DNA of 64,000 nt, from contig OV884060.1 of assembly GCA_930367215.1 (NCBI GenBank), positions 173,921,253 to 173,985,252 on the forward strand. Reading direction: 5' to 3'. The stretch's first letter is position 1, and every line of letters begins with the position of its first letter. The stretch comes from Pollenia angustigena. Taxonomy: Eukaryota; Arthropoda; Insecta; Diptera; Polleniidae. A program made the translations under genes and the position numbers. Positions 46,346 to 57,212 of the stretch are shown piece after piece. Below the pieces are notes generated by a model. It worked only from the letters and a program-made list of their open reading frames with translations. It was not told where the DNA came from and did not search any database.

Positions 46346-47232
46346 TTTACCAAACAAAAATTTTTTAACTTTTTCCATAAATATTTCTATAAACGATTTT
46401 AAAATTATTCAGCGATTTTTGATTTTTTCATTTTATTGACAATATAAATATGCATCGTTCGCCTTACATGTGAAACAAAAAACATATTTTACAATTTGTT
46501 TTTGGCTTAAATTTAAATACCTAAGTATGTACGAATATGCAAAAGTTATTTATGTGTATTGGTAGGCATTGTTTTCATGATTGTTGCTTTTTTTTCAGTT
46601 ATAGAGACGGATTGTCTCTTCTTACATTTCAATTCAAAAATCTTACACGTGTTGCCATATTATTTTTAAAAAATATTATTATTTCTAAAAAAAATCCCAT
46701 TTGTTATTTGAAAACAAAACATTCAACAATAAGTATTTGCGTACGTAAATGTTTAATTTAATCAAAAAGCTAGAAACATTTAAGTTAGGATAATTTTATT
46801 GACGAGCCCAATGACATAGAAACAGATCTTAAAATTTGTTCACAGCTTACTCTGACATAAGGCAAGGCAAAGAAATGCTAAAAATTATTTTGAAAACACT
46901 ACAAATAATTCTTAAACGTGTTCATTATATTGTTTTAAATCCTTATACATTTAAGTGACTCATTTTAAACAAAATTAAAATAAATGGTAATATTTAAACA
47001 AGTATTTAGGTAGATTTGATAAAGCATCAGATATAAATACCACAATTGGTTAACCTTGAAATTGGAAGGCCCTCTAATAAAAACAAAATACAAACGGTTT
47101 TATAGCTATTTTGATTTAATAGAATTTACAGACATATTTAGACCAGATTATTTTTTTTATATTTTAAAAAAACAGTCATCATTAATTGCGTAAAAGTTAG
47201 TTTATAACAATTTATTTTAGTTTTAATCGCTA
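46346..47232. other. Unassigned segment inside the composite
   Basis: AT-rich, no gene or terminal repeats seen. A 74-codon frame at 46537-46761 has no recognisable features. AAAAAGCTAGAAACATT at about 46763 recurs near 47918. Confidence 0.4.
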
Positions 47233-47550
47233 AAGCGGATCATACACTTGCAATAAAATTGTTCAATTTTACGTATTGTACAATTATATAGCCAATGTGT
47301 ATGCGATATTCGATGGTAGCACAATATATTGGCAACAATTAAAAGACTTTTGATTTTTATTGCACAACGAAAAGAAAGTGAAATGTGTTGGCAACATTGT
47401 ATAATGCTGTTTATGCTATTCCTATAGTTTATGTTCACCTTTTTATTGAATGAATGAAACCATTGTGCGACTTATTGCATAATATAGGACACAATTTAAA
47501 TAATATGGCGAATATCATATACAGTAATATTGCAAGTGTATGGGCCGCTT
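47233..47550. mobile_element. MITE with AAGCGGC ends (independent copy)
   Basis: The ends AAGCGGATCATACACTTG and, reversed, AAGCGGCCCATACACTTG match the MITE in elements A and B. The interior is diverged but collinear (GACTTTTGATTTTTATTGC, ATGTTCACCTTTTTATTGAA). The surroundings are unrelated, so it is a separate insertion. Confidence 0.85.
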
Positions 47551-48277
47551 AAGACTATTTCATCCAACTTTAAAAATTAATCAAAAGAAGCTTAAAACAT
47601 TTTTCTAAAAAGCTAATAAAATGCCAAATGGAAATTTTACAGCTAAATCTAAGTTTTTTGTGCTGAATTTACTTTCAAAAATAAAAAATTCCCACACTAC
47701 TTAAAAGTCTTCATTAAAAATCGCCCAAACATGCAGGCTTATCGTCTTGTAAAAAAAATAAAATGAAAATTTTTTTACAATAAAATAAGAATTATCCATT
47801 TCCATTTTGACTACAACTATTTTTTTTAGTCAAAATTTATTATAATTTATTATAATACATAAAAAACTTAAGTTATATCAATACCTATTCTTCAATTTTT
47901 AAAATAATTCTAAAAAAGCTAGAAACATTCAATTAAAATGCTTAAAAAAATGCGAAGCGCTTAATGAAAGTATTTTAGCTAAATTAAAATTTTTAATCTA
48001 AGTAAAGCTGCAAAATTGCCAAAATGGTCACACTGCTTAAAAACCATACAAACAAGCAGGGTTATCCACTCTAAAAAAAATTGTATTTAGGGAATATTAG
48101 AAATGCCCTCATCATATAATTTTACGACTACAAAAAACCGCTAACATAACGAACAGTCATCTAGTGTCGTCAAAATATTAAAAGCAATCTTTGCCTTTTT
48201 ATTGCTGACATTGATAACATATTAGTCACTTTTTTAGACAATTTATACAAAAATATATTCATATATACCTATATACG
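47551..48277. repeat. Pair of diverged repeats of about 330 bp
   Basis: Two related blocks start near 47605 (TTCTAAAAAGCTAATAAAAT) and 47910 (TTCTAAAAAAGCTAGAAAC). Both proceed through TTTTAGCTAAA-like and CACACTRCTTAAAA to a GCAGGSTTATC motif. They are diverged, so the duplication is old. No coding. Confidence 0.5.
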
Positions 48278-48469
48278 GGCCTGTTCTGAAATCACACCTG
48301 CGACTTTGTGGTGTTTTGAAAGTCATACCGTTGTTGTGTTTCTTGGTGTGCTTTCTGCAATTGAAGATCACACAAAAACGGGACGCTAAAATATCACACG
48401 TGTGATTTCAGTAGGCACATGTGATTTCAAATCACGTGATTTGAGTTAAAGTGATTTTCAGAACAGGCC
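48278..48469. mobile_element. MITE, 192 bp, GGCCTGTTCTGAAA ends
   Basis: The left end GGCCTGTTCTGAAATCAC matches the complement of the right end, GGCCTGTTCTGAAAATCAC. The interior repeats ATCACACGTGTGATTTC and TCACGTGATTTGA, so it folds on itself. No target duplication is evident. Confidence 0.7.
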
Positions 48470-48811
48470 TGATAATATCTTCTGCACAAAAGCGATTTAA
48501 AAGCATACACAATTTAAGCAATTTCTTGGTATGTTTATGTTGTATTATTGATAAATAAAAAACATTTAAATTGGTTTGCGACTTTTATTAACCAAAACGA
48601 AAGTTTACGTTTCAAAACGGTTAATGGTAACCCTGTAAAATAGTTGTTTTTTTTGTGGTTTTTTTCATTTAAAATACTTGCGGTAAACTTCTTTTTTTTT
48701 TTATTTAATATTACCTTCTGTATTACACACAAACAACAAACACATACATACTTTAATTTAATATAAATAATTATGGATATCAAATACTTAAATCAACAAC
48801 GACTTCTCATG
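48470..48811. other. Unassigned segment inside the composite
   Basis: AT-rich with homopolymer runs. No gene, terminal repeat or RNA structure is recognised. Confidence 0.4.
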
Positions 48812-48890
48812 CGGTTCGATGGTCGAACGGTCTAAACGGTCTGCCTCTTACAATGTCTTGTTGGTTTACTGGTTCGAATCCCATTCATTC
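48812..48890 (+). other. tRNA-like sequence 2 (Leu/Ser-like)
   Basis: TGGTCGAACGGTCTAA (from 48820) resembles the D-arm region of class II tRNAs. A perfect B box GGTTCGAATCC lies at 48871-48881. T-runs from 48896 onward could terminate Pol III. The acceptor stem is not paired, which suggests a tRNA-derived SINE or pseudogene. Confidence 0.55.
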
Positions 48891-49065
48891 CATTCTTTTT
48901 TTTGTTTTTTATTTTTTGTTTTTTTATTTTATAAATCTTTTTATCTAAAAAGAAATTGGTCAGTTTTTCACTTTTTAAAATTTTTTAAATATATTTATGA
49001 ACTTCATATACGTATATTTTATACATATTTACGCCTTTTAATTTACCCTTTTTATACCCTTATTT
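48891..49065. other. T-rich tail and spacer before second mini-me head
   Basis: T-runs followed by AT-rich sequence with TTTATACCCTTATTTTTATA just before the second head. Nothing else is seen. Confidence 0.4.
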
Positions 49066-50540
49066 TTATACCCTTCACCACAGGTGTAAAAGGGTATATA
49101 TAAGTTTGTCATAACGTTTGTAATATCCACAATATTGATTTTAGACCCCATAAAGTATATATATTCTGGGTCCATATGAGAAGAGAAGTTGATTTAACGA
49201 TGTCCGTCTGTCCGTCTGTCCGTCTTACGTTTGATATGTGTTTTCCGGATAATCCAGACATGATAGCGGCTAGGTTGTTTTACATTTATGTCACATATAG
49301 TCCACCATTTCTTGCTATTGAAATTCAGCAAGATCGGTCCACAAATGGCTGAGATATGATCAAAAAACCACGACTGCCTCTAATTTTTTCCAAAAATCCC
49401 TTGTTGTTGTTGTATTTTTATTGCTTTTTTCTGTATATCTGGAGAACGGCAAGAGCCAAAGTTTCCAAATTAGGTACAAACATTAAGGTTCTCAATACAC
49501 ACCACCCTACAAAATGTGGGCGGGATTGGAGAAGTGGGCGTGGTACCTCCCGTACAAAAAAAAATTAAAAATTGTATAAAAACCTAAATTTTAGGGCTGT
49601 CATATGTCCTATGGAAATGACTTATATACCAAAATATCGGAAATTTTAAGTAGAACATATTTTATAAAGAACTCGGGAAAACCGGGTTTTTTTTTAAATA
49701 CCCATTTTCGGTAGCCATGGATCTTCCCGAGTCCAAGTTTTATAACACAAATAAATGGTAAATTTCTTGCTAAACACGTCGGTATATAAATCTGTCAAAT
49801 CGGTTAAAAAATGGCTGAGTTATAATCAAAATACTGAAATCCCAAAAGTTACTCTTTTTTTATAATTAAGTTTGTTTTTTATTTTATAATTAAGTTTGTT
49901 TTTTTTATAATTAAGTTTGCTTAAATATATGTACAAATATGTAGGTATATATATATATGCCTATAAGCCAATTTAATGGAAATATTATTTTTAAGCACAT
50001 TGGTATATAAATCTGCCAAATCGGTTAAAAATGGTTAAGTTATGTGCAAAATACTCCAAAAAAGGACTAAAAACATTAACATTTTTATAAAAACTAAAAT
50101 TTTAGAGCTGTATTATGACCTATTCATACGTTTTAGATATCAAAATATCGGAAATCTTTAGAAAAACTCGGAATATCGGTAAAAAAAAAGTAATGTCAAA
50201 AATATAGTTTTTTTTTAATACCTATTTTCGTGAACCATAGAACTTCCCGACTACAAGTTTTATCACCAAAGTAAATGGTAATTTTATACTTTAAGATGTT
50301 GGCATGACCAAATACTGAAATTCGATCAAAACTTAACGTGCTATATATTAATTAAACTTTTAATATATTTAATAGCACGCAATCATGTGCAAATAATTAA
50401 ATAAAACTAAACGATATATATTTTATAAATATACATGTATATATACATGTATTTAAATATATATATAAACTTCTGTTCTTTCCAAACCATGGTGAAGGGT
50501 ATATAAGATTCGGCATAGCCGAATATAGCACTCTTACTTG
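49066..50540 (+). mobile_element. Second mini-me-like element, complete head to tail
   Basis: About 1.48 kb. The head is almost identical to 45267 onward, with three TCCGTCTG units. The body has GAGAAGTGGGCGTGGTACC and diverged repeats of the AAATCGGTTAAAAA-type block (about 49797 and 50019). The tail runs ATGGTGAAGGGTATATAAG, then the TTCGGC/GCCGAA hairpin, then CTTACTTG. Confidence 0.75.
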
Positions 50541-50914
50541 TTTTGTCTTAGTGTTGTTTCACTGTTCGTACTCATGCAAAGAGTTGTTTTTGTTTTTCAC
50601 CGTTTTGCTTTGCTCTTAATATTTTTATTATTTATTGTATTTTACAACAACAAAAAAAAATAAGAGATTTAAACTTAAATGTTTTTGTTCAAAATATGTA
50701 CACACATGTATGAACATGCATACGTACATATATATTTTTACTATTTTGTTTTATTTAATTTTATCGTTTTAATTGTTCACTATAATGTTAAATAACAAAA
50801 TATATTATTTATTTTTAAGCGTCCATTCGCTTCTTATATTAAAAAGTCAAATGTGATTAATTGATAGTTCAAATCGTATGCGGGTTTAAAAATACACGTC
50901 TGTATCACAACAAA
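50541..50914 (-). pseudogene. LINE piece 2, 5' segment (ORF1 start and 5' UTR)
   Basis: Continues the LINE piece interrupted at 45266. It contains the ORF1 ATG (50573-50575 on the minus strand) and about 340 bp of 5' UTR, then switches to satellite at about 50915. Confidence 0.88.
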
Positions 50915-53900
50915 TCACAAATACAATTTGGATAAAGTGCTTATAGGTTATTGTAGCCCTGTCCATAGTCTTCATTTTCCATTAGGTTTGATTCCCTGCG
51001 ATCGAAGGGTTTGGACACAGTGGCCATATCCCTCACACAGCACTTTCAAGAGAATTTCACTCTAAGTCAAATTTTCAAAAATGTATAAAAATTTTCACAA
51101 ATACAATTTGGATAAAGTGCTTATAGGTTATTGTAGCTTATAGGTTATTGTAGCCCTGTCCATAGTCTTCATTTTCCATTAGGTTTGATTCCCTGCGATC
51201 GAAGGGTTTGGATACAGTGGCCCTCACACAGCACTTTCAAGAGAATTTCACTCTAAGTCAAATTTTCAAAAATGTATAAAAATTTTCACAAATACAATTT
51301 GGATAAAATGCTTATAGGTTATTGTAGTCCTGTCCATAGTCTTCATTTTCCATTAGGTTTGATTCCCTGCGATCGAAGGGCTTGGACACAGTGGCCATAT
51401 CCCTCACACAGCACTTTCAAGAGAATTTCACTCTAAGTCAAATTTTCAAAAATGTATAAAAATTTTCGCAAATACAATTTGGATAAAAAGCTTATAGGTT
51501 ATTGTAGCCCTGTCCATAGTCTTCATTTTCCATTAGGTTTGATTCCCTGCGATCGAAGGGTTTGGACACAGTGGCCATATCCCTCACACAGCACTTTCAA
51601 GAGAATTTCACTCTAAGTCAAATTTTCAAAAATGTATAAAAATTTTCACAAATACAATTTGGATAAAGTGCTTATAGGTTATTGTAGCCCTGTTCATAGT
51701 CTTCCTTTTCCATTAGGTTTGATTCCCTGCGATCGAAGGGTTTGGACACAGTGGCCATATCCCTCACACAGCACTTTCAAGAGGATTTCACACTAAGTCA
51801 AATTTTCAAAAATGTATAAAAATTTTCACAAATACAATTTGGATAAAGTGCGTATAGGTTATTGTAGCCCTGTCCATAGTCTTCATTTTCCATTAGGTTT
51901 GATTCCCTGCGATCGAAGGGTTTGGACACAGTGGCCATATCCCTCACACAGCACTTTCAAGAGAATTTCACACTAAGTCAAATTTTCAAAAATTTATAAA
52001 AATTTTCACAAATACAATTTGCATAAAGTGCTTATAGGTTATTGTAGCTTATAGGTTATTGTAGCCCTGTCCATAGTCTTCATTTTCCATTAGGTTTGAT
52101 TCCCTGCGTTTGGACACAGTGGCCATATCCCTCACACAGCACTTTCAAGAGAATTTCACTCTAAGTCAAATTTTCAAAAATGTATAAAAATTTTCATAAA
52201 TACAATTTGGATAAAGTGCGTATAGGTTATTGTAGCCCTGTCCATAGTCTTCATTTTCCATTAGGTTTGATTCCCTGCGATCGAAGGGTTTGGACACAGT
52301 GGCCATATCCCTCACACAGCACTTTCAAGAGAATTTCACACTAAGTCAAATTTTCAAAAATGTATAAAAATTTTCACAAATACAATTTGCATAAAGTGCT
52401 TATAGGTTATTGTAGCTTATAGGTTATTGTAGCCCTGTCCATAGTCTTCATTTTCCATTAGGTTTGATTCCCTGCGTTTGGACACAGTGGCCATATCCCT
52501 CACACAGCACTTTCAAGAGAATTTCACTCTAAGTCAAATTTTCAAAAATGTATAAAAATTTTCATAAATACAATTTGGATAAAGTGCGTATAGGTTATTG
52601 TAGCCCTGTCCATAGTCTTCATTTTCCATTAGGTTTGATTCCCTGCGATCGAAGGGTTTGGACACAGTGGCCATATCCCTCACACAGCACTTTCAAGAGA
52701 ATTTCACACTAAGTCAAATTTTCAAAAATGTATAAAAATTTTCACAAATACAATTTGCATAAAGTGCTTATAGGTTATTGTAGCTTATAGGTTATTGTAG
52801 CCCTGTCCATAGTCTTCATTTTCCATTAGGTTTGATTCCCTGCGTTTGGACACAGTGGCCATATCCCTCACACAGCACTTTCAAGAGAATTTCACTCTAA
52901 GTCAAATTTTCAAAAATGTATAAAAATTTTCATAAATACAATTTGGATAAAGTGCGTATAGGTTATTGTAGCCCTGTCCATAGTCTTCATTTTCTATTAG
53001 GTTTGATTCCCTGCGATCGAAGGGTTTGGACACAGTGGCCATATCCCTCACACAGCACTTTCAAGAGAATTTCACACTAAGTCAAATTTTCAAAAATGTA
53101 TAAAAATTTTCACAAATACAATTTGCATAAAGTGCTTATAGGTTATTGTAGCTTATAGGTTATTGTAGCCCTGTCCATAGTCTTCATTTTCCATTAGGTT
53201 TGATTCCCTGCGTTTGGACACAGTGGCCATATCCCTCACACAGCACTTTCAAGAGAATTTCACTCTAAGTCAAATTTTCAAAAATGTATAAAAATTTTCA
53301 TAAATACAATTTGGATAAAGTGCTTATAGGTGATTGTAGCCCTGTCCATAGTCGTCATTTTCCATTAGGTTTGATTCCCTGCGATCGAAGGGTTTGGACA
53401 CAGTGGCCATATCCCTCACACAGCACTTTCAAGAGAATTTCACTCTAAGTCAAATTTTCAAAAATGTATAAAAATTTTCACAAATACAATTTGGATAAAG
53501 TGCTTATAGGTTATTGTAGCCCTGTCCATAGTCGTCATTTTCCATTAGGTTTGATTCCCTGCGATCGAAGGGTTTGGACACAGTGGCCATATCCCTCACA
53601 CAGCACTTTCAAGAGAATTTCACTCTAAGTCAAATTTTCAAAAATGTATAAAAATTTTCACAAATACAATTTGGATAAAGTGCTTATAGGTTATTGTAGC
53701 TTATAGGTTATTGTAGCCCTGTCCATAGTCTTCATTTTCCATTAGGTTTGATTACCTGCGATCGAAGGGTTTGGACACAGTGGCCATATCCCTCACACAT
53801 CACTTTCAAGAGAATTTCACTCTAAGTCAAATTTTCAAAAATGTATAAAAATTTTAACAAATACAATTTGGATAAAGTGCTTATAGGTTATTGTAGCCCT

Positions 53901-54007
53901 GTCCATAGTCTTCATTTCCATTAGGTTTGATTCCCTGCGATCGAAGGGTTTGGACACAGTGGCCATATCCCTCACACAGCACTTTCAAGAGAATTTCACT
54001 CTAAGTC
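50915..54007. repeat. 180-bp satellite block S3
   Basis: About 17 monomers, the longest block here. It includes a higher-order region where a normal 180-bp monomer alternates with a 188-bp one (the 17-bp duplication plus a 9-bp deletion giving CTGCGTTTGG). It ends with the TCTTCATTTCCATTAGG variant before LINE piece 3. Confidence 0.95.
51960..53290. repeat. 368-bp dimeric higher-order repeat, about 3.6 units
   Basis: The deletion variant CTGCGTTTGG occurs at about 52104, 52472, 52840 and 53208, spaced 368 bp each time. Each is paired with a GCGTATAGG-variant monomer. Confidence 0.92.
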
Positions 54008-54976
54008 GTTTATACTTCCACGCTTTATAGCCGCTACGTAAAACGAATTTTCACCTATCACCGATATCAAACTCTTTATGAGCTCATTTGAATTTTGCTC
54101 CCTTAGATATATCGGAGGAGGCTTGGATGGTTTAATGACGTTTGGTGCTTCAGAGGATTCATCCTCCAGAATTGCAAAACGATTCTGAGTATTTATTTTA
54201 TCAAAAGATGGTACTTTTGAAGCCGAAGCAACTGCTGCAGAGGTAGGGCTGCGTCCCCGTTTAAGCACTGTTATGTACCAGTCCATACCAACTTGTACTG
54301 TAGGCTTTTGACAACTTTTTACAGGGGGTTTTCCATTGCATTTGTGTTTGAGTTCATGGTATCATTTCCCACTAAATTTGTTTTTGACGTCACGGCAATA
54401 CTTGCTGGGCTGGCAACACTTGTCACCAAATCTAGTTGTAGTTTTTTTAATGAGTCACTATCCACTGTTTTTGTAAACACCGAGGGTGATAGGGAACGTG
54501 TTCGAGTAATTGGCTTAGCCGTTAAATAGTTTATATTGTTTTGTTTTATTTATTTCTGCATTATTTTCATTTGCATTAACTAAAACGTAAACGTTTCTTT
54601 CATTTTGTCTTAGTGTTGTTTCACTGTTCGTACTCATGCAAAGAGTTGTTTTTGTTTTTCACCGTTTTGCTTTGCTCTTAATATTTTTATTATTTATTGT
54701 ATTTTACAACAACAAAAAAAAAAAAGAAATTTAAACTTAAATGGTTTTGTTCAAAATATGTACACACATGTATGAACATGCATACGTACATATATATTTT
54801 TACTATTTTGTTTTATTTAATTTTATCGTTTTAATTGTTCACTATAATGTTAAATAACAAAATATATTATTTATTTTTAAGCGTCCATTCGCTTCTTATA
54901 TTAAAAAGTCAAATGTGATTAATTGATAGTTCAAATCGTATGCGGGTTTAAAAATACACGTCTGTATCACAACAAA
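54008..54976 (-). pseudogene. LINE piece 3: broken ORF1 N-terminus and 5' UTR
   Basis: About 969 bp. Same boundaries as the other pieces: cut at the ...INDL codons next to TCTAAGTC, and the 5' edge at TTGTTGTGATACAGACG. ATG at 54635-54637. It shares the 1-bp and 5-bp losses with pieces 2, 4, 5 and 6, leaving only a 96-codon frame at 53996-54286. Confidence 0.88.
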
Positions 54977-56243
54977 TCACAAATACAATTTGGATAAAGT
55001 GCTTATAGGTTATTGTAGCCCTGTCCATAGTCTTCATTTTCCATTAGGTTTGATTCCCTGCGATCGAAGGGTTTGGACACAGTGGCCATATCCCTCACAC
55101 AGCACTTTCAAGAGGATTTCACACTAAGTCAAATTTTCAAAAATTTATAAAAATTTTCACAAATACAATTTGGATAAAGTGCGTATAGGTTATTGTAGCT
55201 TATAGGTTATTGTAGCCCTGTCCATAGTCTTCATTTGCCATTAGGTTTGATTCCCTGCGATCGAAGGGTTTGGATACAGTGGCCATATCCCTCACACAGC
55301 ACTTTCAAGAGGATTTCACACTAAGTCAAATTTTCAAAAATGTATAAAAATTTTCACAAATACAATTTGGATAAAGTGCGTATAGGTTATTGTAGCCCTG
55401 TCCATAGTCTTCATTTTCCATTAGGTTTGTTTCCCTGCGATCGAAGGGTTTGGACACAGTGGCCATATCCCTCACACAGCACTTTCAAGAGGATTTCACA
55501 CTAAGTCAAATTTTCAAAAATGTATAAAAATTTTCACAAATACAATTTGGATAAAGTGCGTATAGATTATTGTAGCCCTGTCCATAGTCTTCATTTTCCA
55601 TTAGGTTTGATTCCCTGCGATCGAAGGGTTTGGACACAGTGGCCATATCCCTCACACAGCACTTTCAAGAGAATTTCACACTAAGTCAAATTTTCAAAAA
55701 TGTATAAAAATTTTCACAAATACAATTTGGATAAAATGCTTATAGGTTATTGTAGTCCTGTCCATAGTCTTCATTTTCCATTAGGTTTGATTCCCTGCGA
55801 TCGAAGGGCTTGGACACAGTGGCCATATCCCTCACACAGCACTTTCAAGAGAATTTCACTCTAAGTCAAATTTTCAAAAATGTATAAAAATTTTCACAAA
55901 TACAATTTGGATAAAGTGCTTATAGGTTATTGTAGCTTATAGGTTATTGTAGCCCTGTCCATAGTCTTCATTTTCCATTAGGTTTGATTACCTGCGATCG
56001 AAGGGTTTGGACACAGTGTCCATATCCCTCACACATCACTTTCAAGAGAATTTCACTCTAAGTCAAATTTTCAAAAATGTATAAAAATTTTAACAAATAC
56101 AATTTGGATAAAGTGCTTATAGGTTATTGTAGCCCTGTCCATAGTCTTCATTTCCATTAGGTTTGATTCCCTGCGATCGAAGGGTTTGGACACAGTGGCC
56201 ATATCCCTCACACAGCACTTTCAAGAGAATTTCACTCTAAGTC
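54977..56243. repeat. 180-bp satellite block S4
   Basis: About seven monomers. The first ones carry GAGGATTTCACACTAAG and GTGCGTATAGG variants. The last has the TCTTCATTTCCATTAGG variant. Confidence 0.95.
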
Positions 56244-57212
56244 GTTTATACTTCCACGCTTTATAGCCGCTACGTAAAACGAATTTTCACCTATCACCGA
56301 TATCAAACTCTTTATGAGCTCATTTGAATTTTGCTCCCTTAGATATATCGGAGGAGGCTTGGATGGTTTAATGACGTTTGGTGCTTCAGAGGATTCATCC
56401 TCCAGAATTGCAAAACGATTCTGAGTATTTATTTTATCAAAAGATGGTACTTTTGAGGCCGAAGCAACTGCTGCAGAGGTAGGGCTGCGTCCCCGTTTAA
56501 GCACTGTTATGTACCAGTCCATACCAACTTGTACTGTAGGCTTTTGACAACTTTTTACAGGGGGTTTTCCATTGCATTTGTGTTTGAGTTCATGGTATCA
56601 TTTCCCACTAAATTTGTTTTTGACGTCACGGCAATACTTGCTGGGCTGGCAACACTTGTCACCAAATCTAGTTGTAGTTTTTTTAATGAGTCACTATCCA
56701 CTGTTTTTGTAAACACCGAGGGTGATAGGGAACGTGTTCGAGTAATTGGCTTAGCCGTTAAATAGTTTATATTGTTTTGTTTTATTTATTTCTGCATTAT
56801 TTTCATTTGCATTAACTAAAACGTAAACGTTTCTTTCATTTTGTCTTAGTGCTGTTTCACTGTTCGTACTCATGCAAAGAGTTGTTTTTGTTTTTCACCG
56901 TTTTGCTTTGCTCTTAATATTTTTATTATTTATTGTATTTTACAACAACAAAAAAAAATAAGAAATTTAAACTTAAATGTTTTTGTTCAAAATATGTACA
57001 CACATGTATGAACATGCATACGTACATATATATTTTTACTATTTTGTTTTATTTAATTTTATCGTTTTAATTGTTCACTATAATGTTAAATAACAAAATA
57101 TATTATTTATTTTTAAGCGTCCATTCGCTTCTTATATTAAAAAGTCAAATGTGATTAATTGATAGTTCAAATCGTATGCGGGTTTAAAAATACACGTCTG
57201 TATCACAACAAA
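56244..57212 (-). pseudogene. LINE piece 4: broken ORF1 N-terminus and 5' UTR
   Basis: Same boundaries and frame breaks as piece 3, which starts 2,236 bp away. It has a private GCTGTTTCAC against GTTGTTTCAC near the ORF1 start. Confidence 0.88.

Larger units (their letters stand above)
45267..50540 (+). mobile_element. Mini-me/Helitron-like composite insertion, 5.3 kb
   Basis: It starts TTATACCCTTCACC and ends CTCTTACTTG. LINE sequence is continuous across it (TTTCA/TTTTGTC), so insertion was between A and T without a target duplication, as Helitrons do. A TTCGGC-ATA-GCCGAA hairpin at 50509-50523 lies about 17 bp from the 3' end. Two head regions share (GTCY)n and GGGCGTGGTACCTCC but there is only one tail. 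Mini-me/DINE-type elements of Diptera are known for a TATA-rich and a (GTCY)n tract. No Rep/helicase is encoded. It includes other nested elements. Confidence 0.75.
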
